NCBI GenBank assembly: GCA_964385305.1
Contig: CAYLOP010000011.1
Span: 1 to 44,917, forward strand
Direction: 5' to 3'
Length of the DNA stretch: 44,917 nucleotides
From: CAYLOP01 sp964385305
GTDB lineage: Bacteria; Chloroflexota; Anaerolineae; Anaerolineales; E44-bin32
The notes beneath the pieces are model-generated. The model searched no databases, had not been told where the DNA came from, and saw only the letters and a list, made by a program, of their open reading frames with translations. A program made the translations under genes and the position numbers. Positions 31,774 through 40,935 of this stretch are shown piece by piece. Within the stretch, counting starts at the first letter, position 1. Each line of letters opens with the position of its first letter.

Positions 31774-32676
31774 CTATAGTTTCAGTGATTCAACAAGCGC
31801 TTGCAAAGCGTCCTCATCCGGAGAGAACGCCACTTGCGGATAGATACGCCAGCGCTCTCGATAAGAAACCGAGTCTCCAGGCGATAGAGTCGTCCTCGGA
31901 CCCAGGGTCTCCAACTCGAGGAATTGAGGATTGCAATAACACTCGCTCGAGCTGCCATTGTCGTAATAAGATGCGCCGGGTTGGTATTCGGCATGTTTAA
32001 CAAATAATGTGTCCTCAAGAATGTATCCTAACCAGCCATCGCGATTGGGGAAGCCGAGCTTCAAGGCATCCTGCTGGAGGTTGGCATCAATGAGGATGAA
32101 TCGATCCCCCCAGGTGATGTGCGGTGAGGTTATTGAGGTGTAAGGCCACAGTGCAATGAGGCGGTTGGGTAACACACCAGCTTCATCCACAGATGCGCTT
32201 GTCTGTGGGAGGATCGCTACGCCACCCGGCTTGAACTGCGTTATCGCCCAAGGCGCCAGTTCAATCGGCCTTAGGCCCAGGTTCTCTAGGCTGTGATGCA
32301 CAAGGATGTGCGCGTCCTCATCTGGAAGTGTGATAGTGATCGATTTGCGGATCCCAGTCTGCGCCTCTACGGGCTGGATGATATGCACCCCGCCTGGGAC
32401 GTCGTCAACAGTGACCGGATCATTGTCCGGGATATAGGTTCGCTGCGGATCTTCGGGAGCATGCCATAGGCGATGGCCGCCTCGGAGGTAGAAGTTCCCT
32501 GTGCCGGGATAATCGAGGGTTGCATCCGGTAGCTCGGCGAACAAGTTCTCACCGCCATGCAACGCAAGGCCGATGATGCGTGGCCCGAGAGTGCGCGTCA
32601 CCCACAGGGCTAGGGCATCATTCGCCAATTTTAGGCAGTCGTACGCTGCGAATTGTGTCTCCTCGCGTTGCAGCAT
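31774..32676 (-). CDS. Galactose mutarotase-like fold protein (aldose 1-epimerase-like)
   Basis: A 300-residue protein that looks like a beta-sandwich of the galactose mutarotase superfamily: LWVTRTLGPRIIGLALHGGENLFAELP, GGHRLWHAPEDPQRTYIPDN and VHHSLENLGLRPIELAPWAITQFKPGGVAILPQ. Related proteins include DUF4380-type and aldose 1-epimerase proteins. Catalytic His and Glu could be among GHRLWHAPE and the later conserved Glu, but I cannot assign them. It starts at ATG 32676, overlapping the xylA stop in a TGATATG arrangement, so it is translationally coupled; GTG 32688 is an alternative. It probably converts anomers of xylose or glucose released by the upstream hydrolases. Confidence 0.75.
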   Translation of the reverse strand: MLQREETQFAAYDCLKLANDALALWVTRTLGPRIIGLALHGGENLFAELPDATLDYPGTGNFYLRGGHRLWHAPEDPQRTYIPDNDPVTVDDVPGGVHIIQPVEAQTGIRKSITITLPDEDAHILVHHSLENLGLRPIELAPWAITQFKPGGVAILPQTSASVDEAGVLPNRLIALWPYTSITSPHITWGDRFILIDANLQQDALKLGFPNRDGWLGYILEDTLFVKHAEYQPGASYYDNGSSSECYCNPQFLELETLGPRTTLSPGDSVSYRERWRIYPQVAFSPDEDALQALVESLKL

Positions 32677-32677
32677 A

Positions 32678-33844
32678 TCAGCGCACACCCAGCAGCAATT
32701 CCACCGTCAACTGATCCAGGCGCTCGTAGGCCATACCGCGCTTCGCCAGAGCTTCCCGATCGAACGAAGCCCCCTTCAGGGCGGCGGCTTTCTCAGCGTT
32801 GTATGTCCCTTTGAATGCTTCGGTGCTCCCATCGTCGGCATGGATTTCCGCCAGCAATGCCTGGATGTCGGGGTCGTTGTTCCACTGCTGAGCTTTGCTC
32901 TTAAGAATCAGGTAGGTGCGCATGCAGCCGCGTGCGAAATCCTTGACCCCATCATAGTCTTCGGTGCGGAAAGCGTGGGCGTCGAAATGGCGGCTGCCCG
33001 CATACTTGTAATCTTCAAGGAGTTTCACCAGGAAGAATGCGCTCTTGATGTTCACCATGCCGAAACGGAAATCCTGATCGTAGCGGCCGAAAGCCTGGTC
33101 GTTGAGGTCGATATGGAATAGTTTGCCCGCTTCCAGCGCTTGCGCCACGGCGTGGGTGAAATTCAGGCCGGCCATATGTTCGTGGGCTACCTCGGGGTTG
33201 ACGCCGACCATTTCTGGATGGTCCAGCGATTCGATGAAGGCCAGCATGTGGCCGGTGGTGGCGTTATAGATATCGCCACGCGGTTCGTTGGGCTTGGCTT
33301 CCAGCGCAAATTTCAGTTTGTAATCCTGATCGAGGACATACTCGCACAGGAAATTCATCGCTTCGCGTGAGCGTTTGATTGCTGTAATGGGATCTTTGGA
33401 GGCATCCGTCTCCGTACCCTCGCGTCCACCCCAGAAGACATAGATCTTGGCACCGAATTCCACCCCCAGATCGATGGCGTTCATGGTTTTCTGGAGGGCG
33501 TAGGCGCGCACGTTGGGATCATTGGATGTGAAGGCGCCGTCCTTGAAAACCGGATCGCCGAACAGGTTGGTGGTTGCCATCGGTACGACCAGTCCGGTCT
33601 CGTCGAGGGCTTTGCGGAACTCGACCTTGATCGCATCGGCTTCAGCAGGGGAGGCGTCGATCGGGATCAGATCATTGTCATGGAAGTTGACGCCATACGC
33701 GCCGACCTCAGCGAGTAGATGGACCAGCTCGGCCGGGGATTTCGGTTCCCGGACGGGAGCGCCGAAGGGGTCGCGCCCAATCGAGCCAACGGTCCAAAGA
33801 CCGAAAGTGAATTTGTGTTCAGGTTTGGGTGTGAAATCTGTCAT
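32678..33844 (-). CDS. xylA: Xylose isomerase
   Basis: A 388-residue TIM-barrel enzyme of the short (actinobacterial, class I) type. The opening is HKFTFGLWTVGSIGRDPFGAPVRE, the catalytic His is in GVNFHDNDLIP, and the metal-site residues include VFWGGREG, KFALEAKPNEPRGDIY, VGVNPEVAHEHMAG, FHIDLND and HFDAHAFR. It converts D-xylose to D-xylulose with divalent metal ions. GGAGG precedes the ATG. It is followed by the mutarotase-like gene and xylB, giving the standard bacterial isomerase pathway. All metal-binding positions that I can place are intact. Confidence 0.97.
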   Translation of the reverse strand: MTDFTPKPEHKFTFGLWTVGSIGRDPFGAPVREPKSPAELVHLLAEVGAYGVNFHDNDLIPIDASPAEADAIKVEFRKALDETGLVVPMATTNLFGDPVFKDGAFTSNDPNVRAYALQKTMNAIDLGVEFGAKIYVFWGGREGTETDASKDPITAIKRSREAMNFLCEYVLDQDYKLKFALEAKPNEPRGDIYNATTGHMLAFIESLDHPEMVGVNPEVAHEHMAGLNFTHAVAQALEAGKLFHIDLNDQAFGRYDQDFRFGMVNIKSAFFLVKLLEDYKYAGSRHFDAHAFRTEDYDGVKDFARGCMRTYLILKSKAQQWNNDPDIQALLAEIHADDGSTEAFKGTYNAEKAAALKGASFDREALAKRGMAYERLDQLTVELLLGVR

Positions 33845-33943
33845 GGGGTACCTCCAGCTTATATGCGTTGTTAAAGGTTGGATTGATGATCGATTTGTCT
33901 TTGCTAGGATTATCAGAGTGCGATGTCATGATCGTATTGCCGC

Positions 33944-33979
33944 TTCGCCCGGTCGATACATCCAAGCTGATCGGGCGAA
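33944..33979 (-). other. Intercistronic hairpin between aldo/keto reductase and xylA
   Basis: TTCGCCCG (33944-33951) pairs with CGGGCGAA (33972-33979) across a 20-base loop, starting 12 bases past the reductase stop. There is no T-run. It could act as a processing site or partial terminator that separates expression of xylA-xylB from the upstream hydrolases. Confidence 0.45.
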
Positions 33980-33991
33980 AATCCAAGATCC

Positions 33992-34975
33992 TCATCTCTC
34001 CAGGAGTGTCTCGATATCCTGCATTTGTTCCTGTACTAGTGGGCCGAAGTGCATTGCGCTACAGTTTTCACCCACTTGCAGGACCGTGCGGAAACCGGGG
34101 ATAGGAAGCGTCCATTCACTGCGGGCCCATAACCAGGCCAGCGCTCCCTGCGCAAGGGTCCGACCGTCGCTGGTCAGGATCTCGCGCACGGCCTCCATTT
34201 TCTTGAGCCACTCGGGGCTGGGCTTGCCGTCTTTGAAATACTCCATCCAATCCGGGCTTTTCTCACCGCGCACATCGTCGCTAGACGGTCGGGTGTCGAT
34301 GGTGTATTTGCCCGTCAGCAAAACCATTGCCAGCGGGCCGCGGCAGATCGCTGCTAGATTGTTGCTCTCGCAGACCTCAATGGCTGCCGGGTTATCGTCT
34401 AAAACATTGATTTGGAACTGGATGGCGGTGCAGTTGCTCCCCGCGGCGAAGAATTTAGCACGGTCCGCGAAATCGGTGCTCCAGCCATACGCGCGGATTT
34501 TTCCATCCTGGACCAACGCTTCGAGCGTATCACGGACCTCGCCGGCCTCTTCAACGGGGTAGTGATTGTTGTGGAACTGGTACAGGTCGATGTAATCTGT
34601 ATTCAAGCGGCGTAGAGATGCTTCGCATGCCGCACGGATGTGGGACGGGGAGCAATCCCAGCCGGTCACCTCACGCGTGATTTCATCAAAGGTGCTGTTG
34701 AACTTTGTGGTGATCACAACCTCATGGCGTCGACCTAAAAAAGCTTTCCCCAAGATGCGTTCGCTATGCCCGGCGCCGTAGACGTCTGCCGTATCGAAGA
34801 AATTTACGTCCAGATCCAGGGCGTGTTGAAGGGCGCGTATGGATTCGCCGTCATCTACTTCGCCCCAACCGAGTGGTATACCATTTTCCCAGCAAGGACC
34901 GCCGATCGCCCAGCAGCCCATGCCCAGCGCGCTTACCTCGATGCCAGAGTGCCCAAGTTTGCGTGTAAAAGTCAT
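33992..34975 (-). CDS. Aldo/keto reductase
   Basis: A 327-residue TIM-barrel NADP-dependent oxidoreductase of the Tas/YhdN-like group. Motifs are SALGMGCWAIGG, VNFFDTADVYGAGHSERILGKAF (with catalytic Asp and Tyr), VITTKF (catalytic Lys), DYIDLYQFHNN (catalytic His region) and WARSEWTLPIPGFRTVLQVGEN (cofactor phosphate binding). The start at 34975 has GAGG upstream and lies 9 bases after the GH3 stop. In a xylan/cellulose locus it may reduce a released sugar or dehydrogenate a sugar derivative; the true substrate is not predictable. Confidence 0.9.
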   Translation of the reverse strand: MTFTRKLGHSGIEVSALGMGCWAIGGPCWENGIPLGWGEVDDGESIRALQHALDLDVNFFDTADVYGAGHSERILGKAFLGRRHEVVITTKFNSTFDEITREVTGWDCSPSHIRAACEASLRRLNTDYIDLYQFHNNHYPVEEAGEVRDTLEALVQDGKIRAYGWSTDFADRAKFFAAGSNCTAIQFQINVLDDNPAAIEVCESNNLAAICRGPLAMVLLTGKYTIDTRPSSDDVRGEKSPDWMEYFKDGKPSPEWLKKMEAVREILTSDGRTLAQGALAWLWARSEWTLPIPGFRTVLQVGENCSAMHFGPLVQEQMQDIETLLER

Positions 34976-34983
34976 AACCTCAT

Positions 34984-37302
34984 CTATCGAACTTCCAAAG
35001 GGCAAACGAAAACCCGCTCTCTGATGGGCATCTTGCCCTCTCCAACAATTTCAAACTCGCCCATCAGGCGGATATCCTCGCTGGAACTGCCGAGCATTAC
35101 GAGAATCCTTCCGGGCTCGATGACAAGGTTGAGGTCTTGATCATAAAACGCTAATTGATCAACGGGCAGGTGGAAGGTGACTTTCCTGCTCTCGCCTGGC
35201 CGCAAAGCCGCTCGCACGTACCCCTTTAGTTCCTTCATCGGCCGCGGCACGCTGGCAAACTCATCACGGATGTAAAGCTGGATGACTTCGTCGCCCCGGA
35301 TGTCGCCTGAATTGGCGATTTTCAGCGAGATGTCCACAGTCTCACCATGTGTAGCCTGCGTCTGTTTAATGGACAGGTCGCTATACTCGAAGGTGGTGTA
35401 GCTAAGCCCGTGCCCAAACGGATATAGCGGCGTAGCCTTCTCGGAGACGTAATCGCCATACCAGTGCGACTTCATACCTGAGGGTTTGTGATAGTAGAAA
35501 ATCGGCAGTTGTCCAACGTGGCGCGGGAAGGTAACCGGAAGCTTGCCGCCAGGATTGGTATCACCAAAAAGAACATCCGCGACCGCTGCCCCTCCTTCTT
35601 CGCCAGGAATCCAGGCCTCGAGAATGGCTTCCGCGCTCTCGTCAAGCCAAGGGATGGCGTAGGGACGCCCATTGATCAGCACCGCAGCGACCGCTTTGCC
35701 CGCTGCAAGGATGGCCTTTGCCAATTCTTCCTGCACGCCAGGCAGGCGCAGGTCGGCGCTGTCACGGAATTCTCCCGTGGTGCAGTCTGGCGTCAACCCA
35801 GAACGATCACCAAGGACAAGTATCACGGCATCAGCCTGCTCAGCAGCTTCGAGCGCTTCATTAAATCCGCTGGTATCTGCATCCAGATTATGGCAACCTC
35901 TGGCGTAAAGCACTCTTGTCTTCGGGGAGACGGCCGCCTTGATGCCTTCAAGCACTGAGACCACTTGCACTTCATGTGAGGCAATCGCATCGGCATCGAC
36001 ATTTACAAAAGCAGAATCAAGTGGAGACTTGAAGATCATTAATTCTTTGGTAGCCGCATAGGAATAATCGCCAAGCAGGCTACGTGCATGATCAGCATTG
36101 GGGCCAATGACCGCCAGCGTGCCGATATTTTTCTTGAGTGGCAACAGGCCGTCATTCTTGAGCAAAACCATGCTCCGGCGGGCGATCTCTCGCGCCAGAT
36201 TGCGCTGCTCGGGCGTTTTGAACACTTCAAGCACACGCTCTTCATCTACGTAGGGATTGTCAAACAGCCCAAGTTCGAATTTCTTTTGCAGGTGACGGCA
36301 CACTGCCGTATTAACGGTTTCGATATCAAGATCACCTGCTTCAAGAACAGCCTTGAGCGGATCGCCATAGCACACCACAGTCGGCAGTTCCACGTCAATA
36401 CCTGCGTTGAGCGCCAAGCGTCCCGCCGTGGATTTGTCCACAGCGACGTTATGAAAGTTGTGGATCATAACGATGGCTTCGTAGTCCGAGACGACCAAGC
36501 CGTTGAAGCCTAGTTCGTTCCGCAGCAGGTCGGTCAAGATGCGGCGTGAAACAGCTACCACTTCCCCATCCAATTCAGGATAGGAATTCATGATGGCCGC
36601 CAGGCCTGCATCCCGTATTGCAGCCTGGAATGGGGCGAGGAAGACCTCGTAGAGTTCGCGCATACCTACATGGACGGGTGCACAATTCTGTCCACCCTGT
36701 GAAAGGCTGTGACCGATAAAATGCTTGCCTGTCGCCATCACGCCATTCGCAAGATTTTCACCTTGCAAACCCCGCACATAAGCCATGCCGAAGTGACTGA
36801 CCAGCATGGGATCTTCACCGAAGGTCTCTTCTGTGCGACCCCAGCGCGGGTCACGCGATACATCCAGTACTGGGGCCAGCGACTGACGTGCACCGATTGC
36901 CAGTAATTGCTTTCGGATCGCACGGGTCATCTTCTCGGCTAGTTCTGGCTGGAAGGTACTGGCAAGACCGATTATTTGCGGGTACGCCGTGCCGCCGAGC
37001 AGAACAGCGCCGCAGCAACTTTCCTCGTGCAGAATGGCCGGAATTCCCAGCCGAGTCTCTTCGATCAGGAATTTTTGCAATTGGTTTCCAGCTCTTGCTG
37101 CAGCAACCGGGTCAAGGGTCGATGCGCCAGCAACACGAGTGATCTGTCCAATGCCGAGGCTTAAATTTGCCTGTATTTTTACCGGATCTAATTTTCCATC
37201 CGTTTGCAGTTCAAACATCCAGCAGGAACCAAGCTGGGCGAGTTTTTCATCCAGGGTCATTTGCGAAAGCAGTGTGTCAATACGTTGCTTATTCGAAGTC
37301 AT
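34984..37302 (-). CDS. GH3 beta-glucosidase/beta-xylosidase, cytoplasmic
   Basis: A 772-residue glycoside hydrolase family 3 enzyme with three domains. The N-terminal barrel runs over residues 1-320 (MTLDEKLAQLGS, LAPVLDVSRDPRWGRTEETFGEDP, MATGKHFIGHS, and the nucleophile Asp in GLVVSDYEAI). The alpha/beta sandwich follows (MVLLKNDGLLPL, AVIGPNAD, VLVLGDRSG). The C-terminus is an FnIII-like domain (FGHGLSYTTFEYSDL...DEVIQLYIRD). There is no signal peptide, so it acts in the cytoplasm on imported oligosaccharides. The PLLPLKKNIG and STPL-type features fit the BglX/Xyl3A group; the xylAB neighbours favour xylosidase activity. GAGGGACTTC precedes the ATG. Confidence 0.93.
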   Translation of the reverse strand: MTSNKQRIDTLLSQMTLDEKLAQLGSCWMFELQTDGKLDPVKIQANLSLGIGQITRVAGASTLDPVAAARAGNQLQKFLIEETRLGIPAILHEESCCGAVLLGGTAYPQIIGLASTFQPELAEKMTRAIRKQLLAIGARQSLAPVLDVSRDPRWGRTEETFGEDPMLVSHFGMAYVRGLQGENLANGVMATGKHFIGHSLSQGGQNCAPVHVGMRELYEVFLAPFQAAIRDAGLAAIMNSYPELDGEVVAVSRRILTDLLRNELGFNGLVVSDYEAIVMIHNFHNVAVDKSTAGRLALNAGIDVELPTVVCYGDPLKAVLEAGDLDIETVNTAVCRHLQKKFELGLFDNPYVDEERVLEVFKTPEQRNLAREIARRSMVLLKNDGLLPLKKNIGTLAVIGPNADHARSLLGDYSYAATKELMIFKSPLDSAFVNVDADAIASHEVQVVSVLEGIKAAVSPKTRVLYARGCHNLDADTSGFNEALEAAEQADAVILVLGDRSGLTPDCTTGEFRDSADLRLPGVQEELAKAILAAGKAVAAVLINGRPYAIPWLDESAEAILEAWIPGEEGGAAVADVLFGDTNPGGKLPVTFPRHVGQLPIFYYHKPSGMKSHWYGDYVSEKATPLYPFGHGLSYTTFEYSDLSIKQTQATHGETVDISLKIANSGDIRGDEVIQLYIRDEFASVPRPMKELKGYVRAALRPGESRKVTFHLPVDQLAFYDQDLNLVIEPGRILVMLGSSSEDIRLMGEFEIVGEGKMPIRERVFVCPLEVR

Positions 37303-37323
37303 GAAGTCCCTCTACTAAAACTC

Positions 37324-37593
37324 TTATTCATAGTTTGAATATCCAAGTGTGGAACGCAATTCAGGGCCTGCTATGAGCCAGAAATCCTGGTCAAGCTCTG
37401 CGAGCCAGCGCTCCCGGATCAGATCGTTGGCCTGTCCAAGTATGAACAGGGTACGACCAGGCGGGGGCAAGAATTTGTGTTTTGGCAAGGATTCGCTCAT
37501 AGACATCGTTGGACTCATCTCAGTGGTTTGGACGGTCGGCGGGCTGGATGAAGTCTGCTGACCGCAACCGACAAGCAGAGAAAGTAACACCAC
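37324..37593 (-). pseudogene. Truncated lipoprotein remnant
   Basis: An 89-codon frame starts with the lipoprotein signal VVLLSLLVGCGQQ, then a Ser/Thr/Pro-rich spacer (residues 12-35), then KFLPPPGRTLFILGQANDLIRERWLAELDQDFWLIAGPELRSTLGYSNYE before a stop. The PPxGRxLFILGQ part resembles the beginning of a secreted glycoside hydrolase, possibly GH26-like, but only the first strand region is present. It starts with GTG without a good ribosome site and ends 21 bases before the next gene. The most likely reading is the 5' end of a deleted secreted hydrolase gene. A small intact lipoprotein is the alternative. Confidence 0.55.
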
Positions 37594-37607
37594 CGTAAAA
37601 AAGCGTA

Positions 37608-38963
37608 CTAAGCAGCCACGTCCGGGCTATTTTCATAGATCACTTGCCGGTACCATTTCGCACTGGACTTTGAAATGCGTCGCTGTGTCCGGAAATCGAC
37701 ATAAATGATCCCGAATCGTTTGGAATACCCAAAGCCCCATTCAAAGTTATCCAGCAAAGACCACACAAAGTAACCTTTTACTGGAACACCGATGTGGATG
37801 GCTTGGTTCACCATTTCTAAATGGCGCTTGATGTAAGATAGACGGGCAGGATCTTTCACAAGTCCGTCAGGGCTAACTTTATCCGGAAAAGCAGCCCCAT
37901 TTTCAGTGATATAGATTGCTGGGAAAGCGTATTCAAAATGTAGGCGCCCCAGAATGTTGTAGATGCCTTTCGGGTAAACTTCCCAGTCCATTTCGGTGAT
38001 TTCATCGCTGCGGAACACTGTGCGTGGCTCATTGTCTTCATCGCTGATATCGTTCGATCGCGCGATGCCACGGGTGTAATAATTGACCCCCAAAAAATCA
38101 ACAGGAACGGCAATCGTATCCATGTCTCCAGATCGAACAAAGTCCATTGCATTGCCAAAGCCATTGACCATATCCTGTGGATAGTCACGACCGACCAATG
38201 GATCGATGAACCAGCGGTTTATATAACCATCCACCCATGTAGATTCTTTCCTGTCAGCAATGCTTGGGGAGGCCGGTTCTTGTGGCGTAAAATTCAACAC
38301 AATGCCCACATTTGCGCCCAAGCAATTGTTGCGAATGACCGGCACAGCCTGTCCGTGGGAGAGCAGCAGATGGTGAGAAGCAGCTATGGCCTCGCTTAGA
38401 TCGGTGTGTCCAGGGGCATGACGTCCGTACCGGTAGCCGACAAACGCGCTGACCCAGGGCTCGTTTAACGTGATCCAATTCTTGACCCGGTCGCCAAGTG
38501 CGCGGCTGGCGATATCTGCATACTCGGTGAAAGCATCCACGATCCTGCGCGCCGGCCAGCCGCCCTGATCTTGCAAAGCCTGGGGCAAATCCCAGTGATA
38601 CAAGGTCACGTATGGCACAATTCCCGCTTCCAGTAGCGCGTCCACGAGTTGACTGTAAAAATCGATCCCGGCCTGGTTAACATCCCCAGAACCCAACGGC
38701 AAGATGCGCGGCCAGGCGATGGAGAAACGATAGGCTTTCAAACTTAGTTCCTTCATCAGAGCCACATCGTCACGCCAGCGATGGTAATGGTCGCAGGCTA
38801 CATCGCCCGTATCGCCATTGAATACTTTGTCAGGGGTATGGCTGAAGCGGTCCCAGATGCTTTCCCCTTTGCCATCCTGATCCCATGCGCCTTCAATTTG
38901 ATAGGATGCCGTTGCCGCCCCCCAAATAAAGTCTCTCGGAAAAACAAGTTTTTTCTCGCTCAC
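37608..38963 (-). CDS. GH1 beta-glucosidase
   Basis: A 451-residue family 1 glycoside hydrolase. The opening is FPRDFIWGAATASYQIEGAWDQDGKGESIWDRFSH. The acid/base Glu is in WITLNEPWVSAF, the nucleophile Glu in AIYITENGAAF, and the aglycone/glycone region is YFVWSLLDNFEWGFGYSKRFGIIYVDF. There is no signal peptide, so it should split cellobiose or related beta-glucosides in the cytoplasm. The GTG at 38963 is chosen because it directly precedes the conserved start and lies 35 bases beyond the GH3 lipoprotein stop; an ATG at 39056 would overlap that gene. Length is normal for the family (about 450). Confidence 0.94.
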   Translation of the reverse strand: MSEKKLVFPRDFIWGAATASYQIEGAWDQDGKGESIWDRFSHTPDKVFNGDTGDVACDHYHRWRDDVALMKELSLKAYRFSIAWPRILPLGSGDVNQAGIDFYSQLVDALLEAGIVPYVTLYHWDLPQALQDQGGWPARRIVDAFTEYADIASRALGDRVKNWITLNEPWVSAFVGYRYGRHAPGHTDLSEAIAASHHLLLSHGQAVPVIRNNCLGANVGIVLNFTPQEPASPSIADRKESTWVDGYINRWFIDPLVGRDYPQDMVNGFGNAMDFVRSGDMDTIAVPVDFLGVNYYTRGIARSNDISDEDNEPRTVFRSDEITEMDWEVYPKGIYNILGRLHFEYAFPAIYITENGAAFPDKVSPDGLVKDPARLSYIKRHLEMVNQAIHIGVPVKGYFVWSLLDNFEWGFGYSKRFGIIYVDFRTQRRISKSSAKWYRQVIYENSPDVAA

Positions 38964-38997
38964 ATAACACTCTCGGATAATTATTTGTGGTCCGATT

Positions 38998-40905
38998 TTA
39001 CGGACAGTCCAACCATTCGATGGGTTGGCTGCCAGCCTCACCCAATCCGTAACCATAGGGAAACAGTGGAGCGGTGCAGCCGGTCAAGTTGGTTGAGTTA
39101 TTTATATTGATGGGCAACTGATTATTGGCGCGCGGCCAGGTATAGGGAAGTTTCCCGGTGAAGGGGTAATCACCGAACAGAACGTCAACCACTCCCGCGC
39201 CTTCCGTACCTGGGAGCCAGGCTGCCACCCATGCATCCGCCATTTGAAATTGCTCAGTGATGATCAGAGGGCGTCCGGAGAGAATGATGACGATCAGTTG
39301 ATTGCTGTGGGTGCGCAGGTTTGTAATCGCCTGTACGTCTGCTTGCGAGAGATTCAGGTCGCGTACGTCACCAACCCCCTCGGCATAAGGTTGTTCGCCA
39401 ACTACGGCAATACCGACATCAGCCATGCCATCGAACTCACCACTGAGGTTGAAATCAACCTGCGAGTCCAACGAGACTGCCGCTTGAATGCCCTGTAAGA
39501 TGGTTGTGCCGGGCTGAATATCCCCGGATTTGCCCTGCCACTCGATGGTCCAACCACCGCACTGCATTCCGATATCATCCGCGCCCTGCCCGGCAACATA
39601 GATCAGGGACGCATTTTTGGCAATCGGGAGAGCGGCGTTATTGTTCTTTAGCAAAACGAGCGACTCGCGCACGGCTTGGTGCGCCAGATCACGATGTGCA
39701 TCCGAGCCGACAGTCTCAAGCAGGGTTGGATCGGCGTAGGGATGATCGAACAAACCAAGTTCAAATTTGACAGCCAAGATACGACGCACTGCATCATCAA
39801 TGCGTTCTTCAGGGATATCACCTTTCTGGACAGCCTGTTTCATCGTGGCGATGAAACGGATGTAATCATAAGGGACCATATTCATGTCTATGCCAGCGTT
39901 GATACCCGTGACAATTGACGTGTAGTAGTCGTCGTCGATCTGGTCCATGCCACCCCAGTCGGAGACGACAAAACCCTCGAAACCGAGCTCGCCCTTAAGC
40001 ACATCCATGATCCAGTATTTTTGAGCGTGCATCTTGGTCTCATTCCAACTGCTAAAGGAAATCATTGTGCAGCTTGCTCCGCTGTCCACAGCAGCCTGGT
40101 AAGGGGGCAGGAATAAGTCCCGTATCGTGGCCTCATCAAACCGCATGTCGCCTTGATCGAGCAGATAGGGTTTAATGATGACCTGGGTAGAAGTACCAAA
40201 GGTCGTGCCGCCATCGCCAAGAAAATGTTTGGGTGTGGCAAGCAGGTACAGGTCCTGACCCGTAGCGGGATCATATCCATCTGGTAGGGATTGCAATCCC
40301 TGAATGTAGGCGCTTCCCAGTTCACTTACCAAATCGGTATCTTCACCGTAGGCTTCGTACGTTCGGCCCCAACGAATGTCCTGTGGGACAGCGACCACCG
40401 GGGCGAAATTCCATTGGGCACCCGTTGCCAGCATCTCCTCGGCTGTGGCCTGCCCAATTTGGCGGACTAGGTCGGAATTACGGGTGGCGCCCAGGCCGAT
40501 TTCCTGCGGGAAAATTGTTGCGCCGAACAGGTTGCCGTGACCGTGAATAGCATCGACCCCGTATAGGATCGGGATCCCCAGACGGGTCGTGACGGCCTCC
40601 GCCTGAAAAGCGTCGATCATCTCTGTCCAGGCTTCAACCGTATTCTTGGGTGGCGAGCCACCGCCGCCACTCAAAATCGAGCCGATGAAATATGCATGAA
40701 TATCGCCTGGCTGGATGCTGTCTTTTTCAACCTGGGTCATCTGACCAATTTTTTCGTCCAAGGTCATCTGCTCGAGCAATTCGGCAACGCGTATGGAAAT
40801 CGGCTGTTCGGAGATCAGGGCGGGTCTGATGGTCGGAGGAGCAGACGGCCCACAAGCCGTTAGCGAAAAAATGAAAACTAGGAAGATCATAATGGGACGG
40901 CGCAT
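38998..40905 (-). CDS. GH3 lipoprotein, secreted beta-glucosidase
   Basis: A 635-residue family 3 hydrolase with a lipoprotein signal (MRRPIMIFLVFIFSLTAC, lipobox LTAC). The barrel includes IPILYGVDAIHGHGN, FAPVVAVPQDIRWGRTYEAYGED, LLATPKHFLGDGGT and the nucleophile Asp in GFVVSDWGGMDQID. The sandwich domain (SLVLLKNNNAALPI, DIGMQCGGWTIEWQGK, GTEGAGVVDVLFGDYPFTGKLPYTWP) follows. It lacks an FnIII domain, as in ExoP-type enzymes. It should sit on the outside of the membrane and trim cello-oligosaccharides before uptake, in contrast to the cytoplasmic GH3 enzyme three features downstream. AGAGGCC precedes the ATG. Confidence 0.94.
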   Translation of the reverse strand: MRRPIMIFLVFIFSLTACGPSAPPTIRPALISEQPISIRVAELLEQMTLDEKIGQMTQVEKDSIQPGDIHAYFIGSILSGGGGSPPKNTVEAWTEMIDAFQAEAVTTRLGIPILYGVDAIHGHGNLFGATIFPQEIGLGATRNSDLVRQIGQATAEEMLATGAQWNFAPVVAVPQDIRWGRTYEAYGEDTDLVSELGSAYIQGLQSLPDGYDPATGQDLYLLATPKHFLGDGGTTFGTSTQVIIKPYLLDQGDMRFDEATIRDLFLPPYQAAVDSGASCTMISFSSWNETKMHAQKYWIMDVLKGELGFEGFVVSDWGGMDQIDDDYYTSIVTGINAGIDMNMVPYDYIRFIATMKQAVQKGDIPEERIDDAVRRILAVKFELGLFDHPYADPTLLETVGSDAHRDLAHQAVRESLVLLKNNNAALPIAKNASLIYVAGQGADDIGMQCGGWTIEWQGKSGDIQPGTTILQGIQAAVSLDSQVDFNLSGEFDGMADVGIAVVGEQPYAEGVGDVRDLNLSQADVQAITNLRTHSNQLIVIILSGRPLIITEQFQMADAWVAAWLPGTEGAGVVDVLFGDYPFTGKLPYTWPRANNQLPININNSTNLTGCTAPLFPYGYGLGEAGSQPIEWLDCP

Positions 40906-40935
40906 AAGGCCTCTATTCGATCTTAAAAGCGAACT

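Noticed and set aside
38964..39056. N-terminal extension of the GH1 enzyme
   Set aside because: It would overlap the GH3 lipoprotein end, and the residues do not match the GH1 start; the GTG at 38963 fits better.
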